DNA of 64,000 nt from Allobosea lupini (GTDB lineage: Bacteria > Pseudomonadota > Alphaproteobacteria > Rhizobiales > Beijerinckiaceae): positions 434,001 through 498,000 of the forward strand of contig NZ_FOAN01000005.1 in NCBI RefSeq assembly GCF_900109525.1. Reading direction: 5' to 3'. The notes under the pieces are model-generated. The model ran no database searches, was not told the origin of the DNA, and saw nothing but the letters and a program-made list of their open reading frames with translations. The position numbers and the translations under genes are program-made. The stretch's first letter is position 1. Each line of letters begins with the position of its first letter. Shown piece by piece: positions 35,208 to 43,875 of this stretch.

Positions 35208-35794
35208 GATGGCCGCCTGCGCCAAAGGTCGAGCCGGTACATCGTCCGCCGCTCGTGCAGGACCGTCTCGACCTCTGACCCCAGAGCGCCATGCAGGGAC
35301 TCGACCGCGTCGTCGCCGCTCTGGGGATAGTCCGTCTCGCCGCTCCAGTGGACAAGCAGCAGATCCCCGGTCGGTGCAAGCAGATCGAGCAGTTTGCGGC
35401 CGGCGAGCGAAAGGTCGGTCTCGTCCCAATAATAGGCGACCTCTGAAAGGATGATCAGGTCGAAGGAGGTGCCAATTGGCGCTTCTCCGGGAAAGCTTAG
35501 GCGCGTGAGCTGGACGTGATTGTATCGCGCGCACCGGGCCCGCGCGGCACCGAGCGCCGTTTCGCTGACGTCTATCGCCAGCAACTCCTCGCAATGACCC
35601 GCCAGGCGCTCGGTCAGGACGCCGTTTGCGCAACCGATCTCCAGCGCTCGGCGAAACCTGCGTTCACCCAACGCATCCAAGGTGTGCTCGTACTTCGCCG
35701 TCTCGTATGGGCTCGTCTCAAAGTCCCACGGGTCGGGCGTGCCGGCGAACATCCGTTCGAAATACTCCGGCGGCAGGCTTTTAGCCGCGCGCAT
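35204..35794 (-). CDS. SAM-dependent methyltransferase, NodS-like
   Basis: 196-residue class I methyltransferase: SAM-binding loop ALEIGCANGVLTERLAGHC, acidic strand LLAIDVSETAL, LIILSEVAYYW. DPWDFETSPYETAKYEHTL at the N-terminus is the pattern of the NodS-like group, whose namesake N-methylates the free amine of a deacetylated chito-oligosaccharide. Immediately downstream of a PIG-L deacetylase with 14-nt overlap, so deacetylation followed by N-methylation of an amino sugar is an attractive reading. The ATG at 35794 has AAGGA upstream. Confidence 0.88.
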   Translation of the reverse strand: MRAAKSLPPEYFERMFAGTPDPWDFETSPYETAKYEHTLDALGERRFRRALEIGCANGVLTERLAGHCEELLAIDVSETALGAARARCARYNHVQLTRLSFPGEAPIGTSFDLIILSEVAYYWDETDLSLAGRKLLDLLAPTGDLLLVHWSGETDYPQSGDDAVESLHGALGSEVETVLHERRTMYRLDLWRRRPS

Positions 35795-36491
35795 CGGGAC
35801 CGATCCTTTCATAGAGCAGATCGGCCGCGGGCATCCGCTGCTTCGATGGCGAAAGCCGGAAACCCTCGCCGAACTGCGGCGTGATCTGACTGCGATGGGC
35901 GGCGAGCGCCGCGTTGCGCAGACCGAGCGGCATCGCTTGGGTCCGCCACGTGCGATAGCCTTGGCCTGGCGGTTTGGAGGCCCAGACCACGTATTCGAAG
36001 ACCGTGATCGGGCGGATAGCGCTGACGGCGACGGAGCATGCGAGCCGAAAGGCCGCCTCGTGGTCGCAATGGGGCTCGTGCATCGCCGTCACCGCGATCG
36101 CATCCACGCGGCTTTCGCGGCACAAGGCTGCCAGCCTTCGCCTTGAACGTTCGAAGCGGGGCTCGGCGGGCGCGTACGGTTGGGCATCCGGCCATTCCAG
36201 GAACATTGGAGGCGGGTGGCCGCGGCCGGTCAGTATCCGCATAGCCCGTGCCGCCTCGTGGCGACGGGCCGCAATGAGGCGGGCACGTGACGCGGAGCCG
36301 TCATGGGGATGCGAGCCGACGCCATCCGTGAGGATGACCACATGCGCGAGCGCTCCGCGGGAGGCCGCATGCGCAATCAGTGCAGCACAGCCGAGCGTTT
36401 CGTCATCGGCATGAGGCGCAATCACGAGCCAGCGAGCCGATGCCATCTGGCTCGTCGCGAAGGCTCGCGCCGATAGGCTTCGCGTCACCAC
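35781..36491 (-). CDS. PIG-L family deacetylase
   Basis: 236-residue zinc-dependent N-deacetylase of the LmbE/PIG-L family (includes MshB and BshB). Metal motif PHADDETLGC near residue 26 and HCDHEAAF near residue 142 are both intact. Family members remove acetyl groups from GlcNAc-containing small molecules or lipids. Starts at GTG overlapping the stop of the upstream gene; a second GTG one codon later is equally possible. Operon partners are four glycosyltransferases and a NodS-like methyltransferase. Confidence 0.9.
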   Translation of the reverse strand: MVTRSLSARAFATSQMASARWLVIAPHADDETLGCAALIAHAASRGALAHVVILTDGVGSHPHDGSASRARLIAARRHEAARAMRILTGRGHPPPMFLEWPDAQPYAPAEPRFERSRRRLAALCRESRVDAIAVTAMHEPHCDHEAAFRLACSVAVSAIRPITVFEYVVWASKPPGQGYRTWRTQAMPLGLRNAALAAHRSQITPQFGEGFRLSPSKQRMPAADLLYERIGPDARG

Positions 36492-37636
36492 AGGCGGTCG
36501 CCCTCGCCCCAGACGTCATGGTCGAGCCAGGCGATGGCGGCCTGGTCGCGCGCGTAATCCGGGCCAGCCTGACGCAGATACAGGCTGAGGTCCCGGGTGA
36601 TCTTGTCGATCCGCTGGCCATCGAAGGCGCTGCGCGTGCCGACGATCCGGGCCGAGAGCTCCATAACGTCGAGCGCCGCGCGCTCGACGACGCCGCGGGT
36701 CATGCGCACGAAGTCCGGGGCATCCGAGGCATCGTCCGCAGCACGCTGCGCTGCCTCCCGCACCCAGAGATAGGCCGTTCGGGTCGCGGCCACCGCTTCG
36801 GCGAATTTGAGCCGCTGCAGCGGATCGTTGCGCGCGGTCTGCGACATGGCGAGACGTGTTTCTGCGAGCAGGCCCTCGATGCCACCCGATTGGACCGCGA
36901 GAAAGCGCCATGCACCCGCAGTGAAGCGCGGCTCGGCCGTATAGTCTCCAGGATCGCCCAGGAACTGGTCTTCGCTCGGTTGCATGCCCGTGAGATCGTA
37001 ACTTCCGCTGCCGGTCGCACGCATGCCTCGCACGCGCCATCCTGAGAGATCGGTGCGGCCCGCATCGTCCGCAGGGACCACGACGAGCTGCGTATCGCCG
37101 TCCTCCCGTCGTGCGGTGATGATGGCGAAGGCCAAGCCACCCGCCCCTGTCGCAAAGGCTTTGGATCCGGTCAGGAGCCAGTCCGTAACCTCGCGACGGA
37201 CGGTAACACCCGGGGGCGGCTCGGTTGCCCAGACGCCGTAGAACGCTCCGTCGTCGAGCGCCGATGCCAGCCTCGCCCTCTGCTCATCGGAGCCAAGCCA
37301 TGTGAAAAGCTTGAGCGCATTTACATGGCCCTCGAAGATCCGTCCCAAGCTCAGATCGGCGCGACCGATGATCCGGAGCACATCGAGCAACGCCGCGTTC
37401 TCGGCCCGTGAGTCCGCGAAGCTTACACCGCCGCTCGCCGGAGGGGCGAACACGCGCTGCAAACCGGAGCGGCGCAGGATCTCGACACTGTCCAGCGGAA
37501 AGAGCGGGGCGGCATCGTAACGCGCGCCACATTCGACTAGCCGCGAGAACACAGATTGGACGACCGGCCTGAAATCCGGCTGCGGACCACTGGACGCCGC
37601 GCCATCCTCTCGTCGCACTCGACTACGTTGATGCAC
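36485..37636 (-). CDS. Acyl-CoA dehydrogenase-fold protein of unknown activity
   Basis: 383 residues with the three-domain acyl-CoA dehydrogenase layout. The FAD-contacting stretch reads YGVWATEPPPGVTVRREVTDWLLTGSKAFATGAGGLAFAII. The C-terminal helical domain ends in RDLSLYLRQAGPDYARDQAA, and I do not see the usual EGTxEI-type catalytic glutamate there. It may therefore be an oxygenase-like or amine-oxidising relative rather than a beta-oxidation enzyme. Starts with GTG at 37636, with GGGAGG 9 nt upstream, overlapping the preceding glycosyltransferase by 14 nt. Confidence 0.85.
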   Translation of the reverse strand: MHQRSRVRREDGAASSGPQPDFRPVVQSVFSRLVECGARYDAAPLFPLDSVEILRRSGLQRVFAPPASGGVSFADSRAENAALLDVLRIIGRADLSLGRIFEGHVNALKLFTWLGSDEQRARLASALDDGAFYGVWATEPPPGVTVRREVTDWLLTGSKAFATGAGGLAFAIITARREDGDTQLVVVPADDAGRTDLSGWRVRGMRATGSGSYDLTGMQPSEDQFLGDPGDYTAEPRFTAGAWRFLAVQSGGIEGLLAETRLAMSQTARNDPLQRLKFAEAVAATRTAYLWVREAAQRAADDASDAPDFVRMTRGVVERAALDVMELSARIVGTRSAFDGQRIDKITRDLSLYLRQAGPDYARDQAAIAWLDHDVWGEGDRLW

Positions 37637-38681
37637 GAGGCTTGCCCTCCCTGGCGATTGCGATGAGGAAATCGGCTGCGTGGCGCGCGCCGTCCGGGTC
37701 GTGCAGCCTTGCCGCGCCATCAGGGTCGATGTCATTTGCGGCGGCGATCAGTCCCGGCCAATCCGAGGCGTCCGGCCAGCTTTCGAGCACGATCGCGACG
37801 CCGAGCGCGGCAAGACGCCGGGCCTTGGAGATCTGCTCATCGAAAGGCCGTGGCTCGGGAAGGCAGATGAAGCGGCTGCCCGTCGCTATCACCGCGCTGA
37901 CGAGACCATCCCCCGCCGCGCCGACGACGAGCCCGGCGCGCGCGATCTCGCTCCCGGCATCTTGGACCCAGCCGAGAAGCGAGAGATTGTCAGGACACGC
38001 CTTCGGCCGCGAGGCCGGTCCGATGACGCGCCATTGCTGCGAGGGCGTGGCACGGGCCGCCGCCGCGAGCGCATCGCCATCGCCGCCTGCGCCTCCGTTG
38101 CCGAAGACGGCAAGGATAGTGTCCCTTCGCCTTGGCTCGACCGATCGAGCTGAAACCGAAAGCCCGGAGCAGTAGCGGGTCTTGGATCGTACCCAGTCAG
38201 GCATGCCGGGTTCGTCAAGTTCGCGGTGAAAGGGCGCAAGGACAGCGCGGGCTCCGCGGAAGGCGTCGAGGTGGGCGGGATCGTCGCGCAAGCCGCCGAG
38301 CCTGAAGTAGATGGTGGGCGTGGCAGCCAGTCGCGCTAGCATCGCCATCTCGACCGAAACGTCCACGACGAGCAATGCAGGTCGTTCGCGCTCAATCCAA
38401 TCCGTCAGCCGAGCAGCGCGTTTGCGAATGCCTTCGTGATGCACGGGCGCGTAATGCAAGGCGCGCGGCCGATCGCCCATATGATCGTGTCCGTCGAACC
38501 CCAAGCCCTCGGCAAGGCGGTCATCGGGCAGGTCGAGGCAAGGGAGACCCTCGGTGCGACCTGCGAGCCCGGTGCCGATCAAGGTAATCTGTGCCAGCGG
38601 AGCCGAACGGGCTATCGCCAGGGCCCGTTGTCGATGCCCATCTCCGTGATGATGGACGTAGTAGCCGATGCCACCACTCAC
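37623..38681 (-). CDS. Glycosyltransferase, MurG-like GT-B fold
   Basis: 352-residue protein beginning SGGIGYYVHHHGDGHRQRALAIA, an HHHGxGH-type N-terminal motif found in GT28-like transferases. The C-terminal half has LAVFGNGGAGGDG, LSLLGWVQD and GLVVGAAGDGLVSAVIATGSRFICLPEPRPFDEQ, which correspond to the nucleotide-sugar binding site of MurG/GtfB-type enzymes. GTG start overlaps the upstream GT2 stop by 4 nt. Probably transfers a UDP- or dTDP-sugar. The acceptor is unknown. Confidence 0.85.
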   Translation of the reverse strand: MSGGIGYYVHHHGDGHRQRALAIARSAPLAQITLIGTGLAGRTEGLPCLDLPDDRLAEGLGFDGHDHMGDRPRALHYAPVHHEGIRKRAARLTDWIERERPALLVVDVSVEMAMLARLAATPTIYFRLGGLRDDPAHLDAFRGARAVLAPFHRELDEPGMPDWVRSKTRYCSGLSVSARSVEPRRRDTILAVFGNGGAGGDGDALAAAARATPSQQWRVIGPASRPKACPDNLSLLGWVQDAGSEIARAGLVVGAAGDGLVSAVIATGSRFICLPEPRPFDEQISKARRLAALGVAIVLESWPDASDWPGLIAAANDIDPDGAARLHDPDGARHAADFLIAIAREGKPRAST

Positions 38682-39685
38682 CGTATGGTGCCCGCGTCGG
38701 AGCCGCTCGCCCCGACCCAATCGATCTCGGCGAGCACCGCGTCATGGGGCATCGGAGGAAGCGCGTGCTCAGCCGCAATCAAGCGGCTAGCCGAGCAAAT
38801 TGCCCGCCGCGTCTCGCGACGCCACTTCGCACGCTCGCGCCAGTGGCGGAGCGCCGGCACCATCTCGGCAGCGCCGCCGGAGGCTGCATCAATCATGCGC
38901 CTCATCGTCTCGGCCATGCCATGAGTCGCACGGCCATCCAAACGCGCCGAGACCCGCGTCCAGACGTCAAGGGGGTGAACGAGGCGACCACCGCCGACAA
39001 TGGCGGCCTCGACGAGAGCCCGATCCTCGCCCGATGCCATAAGGGGAACGCCGCCTGAGCGGCGGTACATCTCGCACGTGATCGCGAGACTGCCGCCGGT
39101 GTGGTCGCCATGCCGAGGAGGAGGATCCCAGGGACACGGGTCGATCTCATCCTCGATCGCCCTCACGGCAATCCAGTAACGATCCCATAGCTCCCGACTT
39201 GCCGCGATGCCGGGGGGTATCCGCTCGTCCTCGTCGAGAACCAGCCGCCCACCGACGATGTCAGCCCCGGCCGCGATGGCGGCCAGATTGGCCGATACCC
39301 AGTTCGCCGGCGGTCGAGCGTCGGCATCGGTCGTGATCAGTACGCCGTCAGCTGGCACGACGCGCTTCCCGCCGGCCGCCAAGGCGGACGCGCGCGCCGA
39401 CCCAGCATGCGCCAGGTCAGGCGGAAACTCCACCACATCGACGCTGAGACGGAGTCGGCCGCGATAGCGTTCCCCGACGGCCGCAACGACTTCGTTCGAG
39501 GCGTCCGTGGTGTTGTTGATGCAGATCGCGACGGGGACCGACCCTTCGACATCCTGTTCGGCCAGCGCCCGGAGCAGGCGAGGCAATCGCTCTTCCTCGT
39601 TGCGAGCCGGAACGCAGATGCAGAACGGAGCGCCGGCCGTTGGGTCCGCGGCCGCCGGCGCTCGCTCCTTGGCGCGCGACCTCAT
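38678..39685 (-). CDS. Glycosyltransferase family 2
   Basis: 335 residues. CICVPARNEEERLPRLLRALAEQ is the GT2 opening, VLITTDADARPPANWV the DxD site, and HTGGSLAITCEMYRRSGGVPLMASGEDRALVE the acceptor region. Starts at ATG 2 nt after the catalase stop, so translation is likely coupled. The last 80 residues are rich in Arg and Ala and form a helical tail. Confidence 0.88.
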   Translation of the reverse strand: MRSRAKERAPAAADPTAGAPFCICVPARNEEERLPRLLRALAEQDVEGSVPVAICINNTTDASNEVVAAVGERYRGRLRLSVDVVEFPPDLAHAGSARASALAAGGKRVVPADGVLITTDADARPPANWVSANLAAIAAGADIVGGRLVLDEDERIPPGIAASRELWDRYWIAVRAIEDEIDPCPWDPPPRHGDHTGGSLAITCEMYRRSGGVPLMASGEDRALVEAAIVGGGRLVHPLDVWTRVSARLDGRATHGMAETMRRMIDAASGGAAEMVPALRHWRERAKWRRETRRAICSASRLIAAEHALPPMPHDAVLAEIDWVGASGSDAGTIR

Positions 39686-39687
39686 CG

Positions 39688-41784
39688 TCAGGCCAGGATG
39701 CGAACACTGGGCTCCCGGGCCCACTGTCGCGTTCGGGCCGGAGCGAGGAAGGCGTCCTTCGCCTTGCCGAGTGCGACGATGCCGTCGTCGGGCTCGACGC
39801 CAGCCTTGTCGAGCAGCGGCTTGGCTTCCGGGCTGTAACCGATCGCCTTCAGGTGAGCGAAGGCGTCCTTCGTGAAGTCGATCGCGGCGCCTTCCTTCAT
39901 CAGCATTGCGCAACCTTCCTCGGAAAGGATGATGGCGACCGCGTCGAAGATCACGGACGGCGTACCGGCGAGCTGCCCGTCGGCCTTAAGCAGCTTTCCG
40001 TCCTTGAGTTTCACGCCGCCGATCTTGGGCGCGACGATCTTCACGGTGCCGCCTTCGCCTTCGACCGACGACTTGACCGCCGTGACCAAAGCTCCGTCGG
40101 CGCCGTCCGAAACCAGGATCCCGACCGAGCGCCCCTTCAGGGTCTCTGGATACTTGCCGACGATCCGGAGGGCCGGGGACGGCTCCATGTCGATGGCTTC
40201 CACTGCGGCATCCGCCGCCTTCGGGAGCTTCATGGCCAGACCTTCGGCCACGCGCTGAGCCAACGTCTCGTCAACGTTGAGGAGATTGGCCATCACCCGG
40301 TTGCGGACATGTTCGAGCGAAACCTTGGAGAGCTCGAACACGAGCGCGCTGGCCAGATGGGCCTGCTCGATCTCGCTTTGGGAGCGGAAGAACAGTCGCG
40401 CATGGCTATAGTGGTCGGCGAAGCTTTCCGATCGCAGCCGGACCTTTTGCGCCTCGACGGGGACAGCTGTCGTCCGGAATCCCCCGGTGGGATCCTCGCG
40501 AGGGCCCCCGTCTTCGCCCGCTTGTGCAAGGCTATTGGGCTCGTAATTCGCGCGGCCCTTGAACACCTGAGTTTGCATCTGTCCGTCGCGCTGGAAGTTC
40601 TGGAACGGGCAACCTTTCGCCCTGTTGATCGGCAATTGGTGGAAATTCACGGTGCCGAGCCGCGAGAGCTGGGTGTCCTGATAGGAAAACAGGCGACCTT
40701 GCAGCAACGGATCCTCCGAGACGTCGATGCCCGGCGGCATGTTGGTTGGCAAAAACGCCGATTGCTCGGTCTCGGCGAAGAAGTTGTCGGGATTTCGGTT
40801 CAGCACCATCCGGCCGATTACGCGGATCGGCACGAGCTCTTCCGGGATCACCTTCGTCGCGTCGAGGATGTCAAAGGGGAGTGCGTCGGCCTCTTTCTGG
40901 CTAAGCAACTGCACGCCGAACTCCCATTCCGGGAAGTCGCCTTTTTCGATCGCCTCGAACAGATCGCGGCGGTGATAGTCCGGGTCGGCGCCGGCGATCT
41001 TCACGGCCTCGTCCCAGCACGTCGACTGGGTCCCGAGCTTCGGGCGCCAATGGAATTTGACGAAGGTCGGCTCGTCGTCGTCGTTGAGCAGGCGGAACGT
41101 ATTGACGCCGAAGCCCTCGATCATCCGCAGCGAGCGCGGGATCGTCCGGTCCGACATCGCCCACATGATCATGTGGGTCGATTCCGGCATCAGGCCGACG
41201 AAATCCCAGAAAGTGTCGTGGGCGCTGGCGGCCTGGGGGTAGCCGCGGTCCGCCTCCATCTTCACCGCATGGATCAGGTCGGGAAACTTGATTGCGTCCT
41301 GGATGAAAAACACCGGGATATTGTTGCCGACGAGATCCCAGTTGCCCTCCTTCGTATAAAACTTGACCGCGAATCCGCGCACGTCACGCGGGGTGTCGAC
41401 CGAACCGGCGCCACCGGCAACCGTCGAGAAGCGGGTGAACACCTCGGTCTTGACGCCGACCTCGGTGAGGATCTTGGCTCGCGAGAACTCTGCCAGGGAC
41501 TCGGTGAGCTCGAAGAAGCCGTGAGCCGCCGAACCGCGGGCGTGGACGATCCGCTCGGGGATCCGTTCGTGGTCGAAGTGCTGGATCTTTTCCCGCAGCA
41601 CGAAGTCTTCAAGCAGCGTCGGCCCGCGAGTGCCCGCCTTGAGCGAATTCTGATTGTCGCTCACCGGGGTGCCGTGATTGGTCGTGATCCGCGTGTCCGG
41701 CGTCGAGGCCGTTTGGTGCAACTCGCCGCCATTGCCGGGTTTGGCGTCGATCTTCTTGGTGTCGCTTTTTGGAGAAGAGGCCAT
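39688..41784 (-). CDS. katE: Large-subunit catalase (KatE/HPII type)
   Basis: 698-residue clade 2 heme catalase that decomposes hydrogen peroxide. Catalytic His is in IVHARGSAAHGFF, the essential Asn in LVGNNIPVFF and the proximal heme Tyr in LFSYQDTQLSRLG. After about residue 550 a flavodoxin-like/class I glutaminase-like domain (GRSVGILVSDGADG) is present, as in E. coli HPII. AAGGAG lies 7 nt upstream of the ATG. Embedded in an operon of glycosyltransferases rather than alone, which is unusual. Large catalases are often under general-stress control. Confidence 0.95.
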   Translation of the reverse strand: MASSPKSDTKKIDAKPGNGGELHQTASTPDTRITTNHGTPVSDNQNSLKAGTRGPTLLEDFVLREKIQHFDHERIPERIVHARGSAAHGFFELTESLAEFSRAKILTEVGVKTEVFTRFSTVAGGAGSVDTPRDVRGFAVKFYTKEGNWDLVGNNIPVFFIQDAIKFPDLIHAVKMEADRGYPQAASAHDTFWDFVGLMPESTHMIMWAMSDRTIPRSLRMIEGFGVNTFRLLNDDDEPTFVKFHWRPKLGTQSTCWDEAVKIAGADPDYHRRDLFEAIEKGDFPEWEFGVQLLSQKEADALPFDILDATKVIPEELVPIRVIGRMVLNRNPDNFFAETEQSAFLPTNMPPGIDVSEDPLLQGRLFSYQDTQLSRLGTVNFHQLPINRAKGCPFQNFQRDGQMQTQVFKGRANYEPNSLAQAGEDGGPREDPTGGFRTTAVPVEAQKVRLRSESFADHYSHARLFFRSQSEIEQAHLASALVFELSKVSLEHVRNRVMANLLNVDETLAQRVAEGLAMKLPKAADAAVEAIDMEPSPALRIVGKYPETLKGRSVGILVSDGADGALVTAVKSSVEGEGGTVKIVAPKIGGVKLKDGKLLKADGQLAGTPSVIFDAVAIILSEEGCAMLMKEGAAIDFTKDAFAHLKAIGYSPEAKPLLDKAGVEPDDGIVALGKAKDAFLAPARTRQWAREPSVRILA

Positions 41785-41815
41785 GAGAGGGCTCCTTGCG
41801 TGAGCTGGGAATGGT

Positions 41816-42892
41816 TCAGGCGGCGAACTTCGTTCGCGGTGCGGCTGCGATGCGATCGGCGTAGAGCGCCTCGTACTCATCGATCATCCGCGCGGCGTCG
41901 CATCGCTTCACCGCGTGTTCGCGGCAGGCGTGTCGGTCGAGCCGCTCGGCAGCCAGCGCCGCCCGAGACAAGGAATCCGGATCGTCGGGAGTGGCCAGCA
42001 CGCCGGTCGCGGCATTCAGCAATTCCGGGATTGCTCCCCGGCCGAAGGCTGCTACGGGAACACCGCAAGCCAGCGCTTCGGCGACGACGAGGCCGTAAGG
42101 CTCTTCCCAGCAGGGCGTACACAGGAAGGCCCGAGCGCCGCCGATGATGCCGGCGAGTTCGGAATGGGCAAGATGGCCCAGATATCTGACGCGCTCGTCG
42201 AGGCGTGGTGCGACCTCGCGATCGAAATAGTCCTGATCGGAGATCGGGCCGGCGATCAGCAACGTCGCTCCACTCAGCGCGGCGGCCGCGATGGCATGAT
42301 GGAGCCCTTTTTCGGGAACGATCCGACCGTACCAGATCCAATAGGGCTGCACCGCCGGGTCGGAGCGGAAGGCGAAGCGCTCGAGATCAATACCGTTCAA
42401 GACGACACGCTCGATCGGCGCGACCTTGTTCCATTTGCGGCGGATCGACTCGGAGACGGCGACGAACGTCGCGTTCGGGGCATTGCACAACCGAACGCCA
42501 CTTTCGAGCCACGCGAATGGTGGCGTGTGAAGCGTCGTGACGACCGGCATGGGGAGCGCATCGGCCATGGCGACGGGGAGGTAGTGCAACGAGTTGTTAT
42601 GGATCAGATCGAAGTTCCGGTGCCTCAATGCATTCATCAGGGACAGGTAGGCGTGGTGCTCCTGGAAAAAGACCTTGTCGGGGGCCTCGTCGCATCCGAC
42701 CTGCGTGAGCGATGTTTCGTCACAGATGGCTTCAACACAGGCGTCCGGCTCTGATCCCGACGATGCGAAGACTGTCACGTCATGACCGCGGCGGCGGAGC
42801 GCTCCTTGCAGCATGGAGGTGTGCATTTCCAACCCGCCGGCGAATGGCTCGCGGATGGCGTGCTTGAGGTGAGCGATGATCCCGATACGCAA
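41816..42892 (-). CDS. Glycosyltransferase family 4
   Basis: 358-residue GT-B retaining transferase. N-terminal domain MRIGIIAHLKHAIREPFAGGLEMHTSML carries the glycine loop, VVLNGIDLERF starts the donor domain, YGRIVPEKGLHHAI and PCWEEPYGLVVAEALACGVPVAAFGRGAIPEL form the nucleotide-sugar site with the family EX7E pattern. First gene of the eight-gene minus-strand operon, 31 nt before the catalase gene. Overall resembles the MshA/BshA branch of GT4 in layout, but the exact donor cannot be read. Confidence 0.9.
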   Translation of the reverse strand: MRIGIIAHLKHAIREPFAGGLEMHTSMLQGALRRRGHDVTVFASSGSEPDACVEAICDETSLTQVGCDEAPDKVFFQEHHAYLSLMNALRHRNFDLIHNNSLHYLPVAMADALPMPVVTTLHTPPFAWLESGVRLCNAPNATFVAVSESIRRKWNKVAPIERVVLNGIDLERFAFRSDPAVQPYWIWYGRIVPEKGLHHAIAAAALSGATLLIAGPISDQDYFDREVAPRLDERVRYLGHLAHSELAGIIGGARAFLCTPCWEEPYGLVVAEALACGVPVAAFGRGAIPELLNAATGVLATPDDPDSLSRAALAAERLDRHACREHAVKRCDAARMIDEYEALYADRIAAAPRTKFAA

Positions 42893-43003
42893 CGTCCACT
42901 CCGGTCCCTTCGGTCGAGCGCCAACGCTCCGCCGAAGACCTCCGGCGTCGGTTCGAGCCAGTCCAGTTTCTGATGATCCTCCGCCGGAGCGGAACGTTGC
43001 GAG

Positions 43004-43029
43004 AACTAGTTTCGAGCGTCTTTAGTTCC
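43004..43029 (-). promoter_or_regulatory. Candidate EcfG-type promoter of the glycosyltransferase-catalase operon
   Basis: On the minus strand: GGAAC, 17 nt, AGTT. The -35 element and spacing match the general-stress consensus and the -10 element has one mismatch (AGTT for CGTT). It lies about 110 nt upstream of the GT4 start. Catalase genes are frequent members of this regulon. Confidence 0.4.
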
Positions 43030-43075
43030 GGCCAGAACTTCGCCACCGCGCATAAATCTACCAAATCGCGCAGTT

Positions 43076-43530
43076 TTATTTTTCGGCAAGATTGTCTTTT
43101 ATTATTGCCGAAGCTCGCGGCCTCAGTGCGCGCCCGAATTCTATCACGGGAACGATCGCGTCCCTCTCTTGATCGGACGGGCTACCCGCCTCGCTTGACA
43201 GGTCGCTGGATACGATGACCGCGCCTTTGGCGGACGTGCTCATCGCACGCCGACGGCCGTGGAACGCATCGAGGCTCGGGCGGCGGCCGACGCTGATGAG
43301 CGTGGTTGAGCCAAGCTCGTCTTCGAAAAGGGCTAGCAGGGATGCCTGGCTGTCCTCATCCAGGGCCGAGATCGCTTCGTCCATAACGACGATGTCCGGG
43401 CGCTGGACGAGCAGATGGCAAGGCCGAGCGCTGACGCTCGCGTCCGGACCCGAGGCGGTCCCACGGTGCGGTCTCGTCGAGACGAGAAGCGATGTTTCCG
43501 TCGGTCAGTGACCATTCCTGGCGTTGGGCA
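43076..43530 (-). pseudogene. Remnant of an ABC transporter ATPase (SbmA/YddA-like exporter), frameshifted
   Basis: The minus strand encodes VQRPDIVVMDEAISALDEDSQASLL, a Walker B/D-loop, then TTLISVGRRPSLDAFHGRR, an H-loop region where His is replaced by Arg (canonical IGHR). Upstream, RLDETAPWDRLGSGRERQRSA resembles the signature region but lies in another frame, so at least one frameshift separates them. N-terminal membrane domain and Walker A are missing. The fragment is truncated where an IS110-type remnant begins near 43500. Confidence 0.7.
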
Positions 43531-43685
43531 GCCCACCGCACTGGCCTTCACGGCTGCCGTCGATGATCCTGCACGCTTTCGGCGCTCCTCGGCCGCGTCG
43601 CTATCAGTCCGGCGAGATGGACTATGCCAAGGTGGGTGCCCAGCGCATGCGGACGCTGCTCTATGAAGCAGTCAATGTCATGCTC
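43502..43685 (+). mobile_element. IS110-family transposase remnant (degraded)
   Basis: Plus strand shows TIPGVGQPTALAFTAAVDDPARFRRS, then in another frame RRYQSGEMDYAKVGAQRMRTLLYEAVNVML. Both are the C-terminal (transposase_20) hallmarks of IS110/IS1111 elements. A frameshift and a small deletion near 43590 join them, and the N-terminal RuvC-like domain and the end of the protein are absent. It abuts the ABC pseudogene, so the insertion probably caused that gene's loss. No terminal repeats are recognisable. The rest of 43686-43875 holds no convincing gene. Confidence 0.65.
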
Positions 43686-43875
43686 CCCGGGAGATTACAG
43701 TTGCCTCTGCGGTCAGGCACGTCTCAACTGGGTGAGGCGCGCCGAATCCGGACACTAAAGGATCGCCTGAAAGCCGACATCGAGGCCCGATCACGTTTGT
43801 GGTCCGATACCAACAGGCAAGCGAAGCAGCGGATAGCTATGAATGAAGCGGTGTTGGTTGGATTCGTGATCGCCG

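Noticed and set aside
39640-42147. 835-codon open frame on the plus strand opposite the catalase gene
   Set aside because: Shadow frame caused by high GC third positions; translation is low complexity and lacks any domain, while the opposite strand encodes a complete catalase.
43686-43875. Basic helical frame following the IS110 remnant (ARRIRTLKDRLKADIEARSRL)
   Set aside because: No recognised family and no start or ribosome binding site; likely part of the decayed insertion region.
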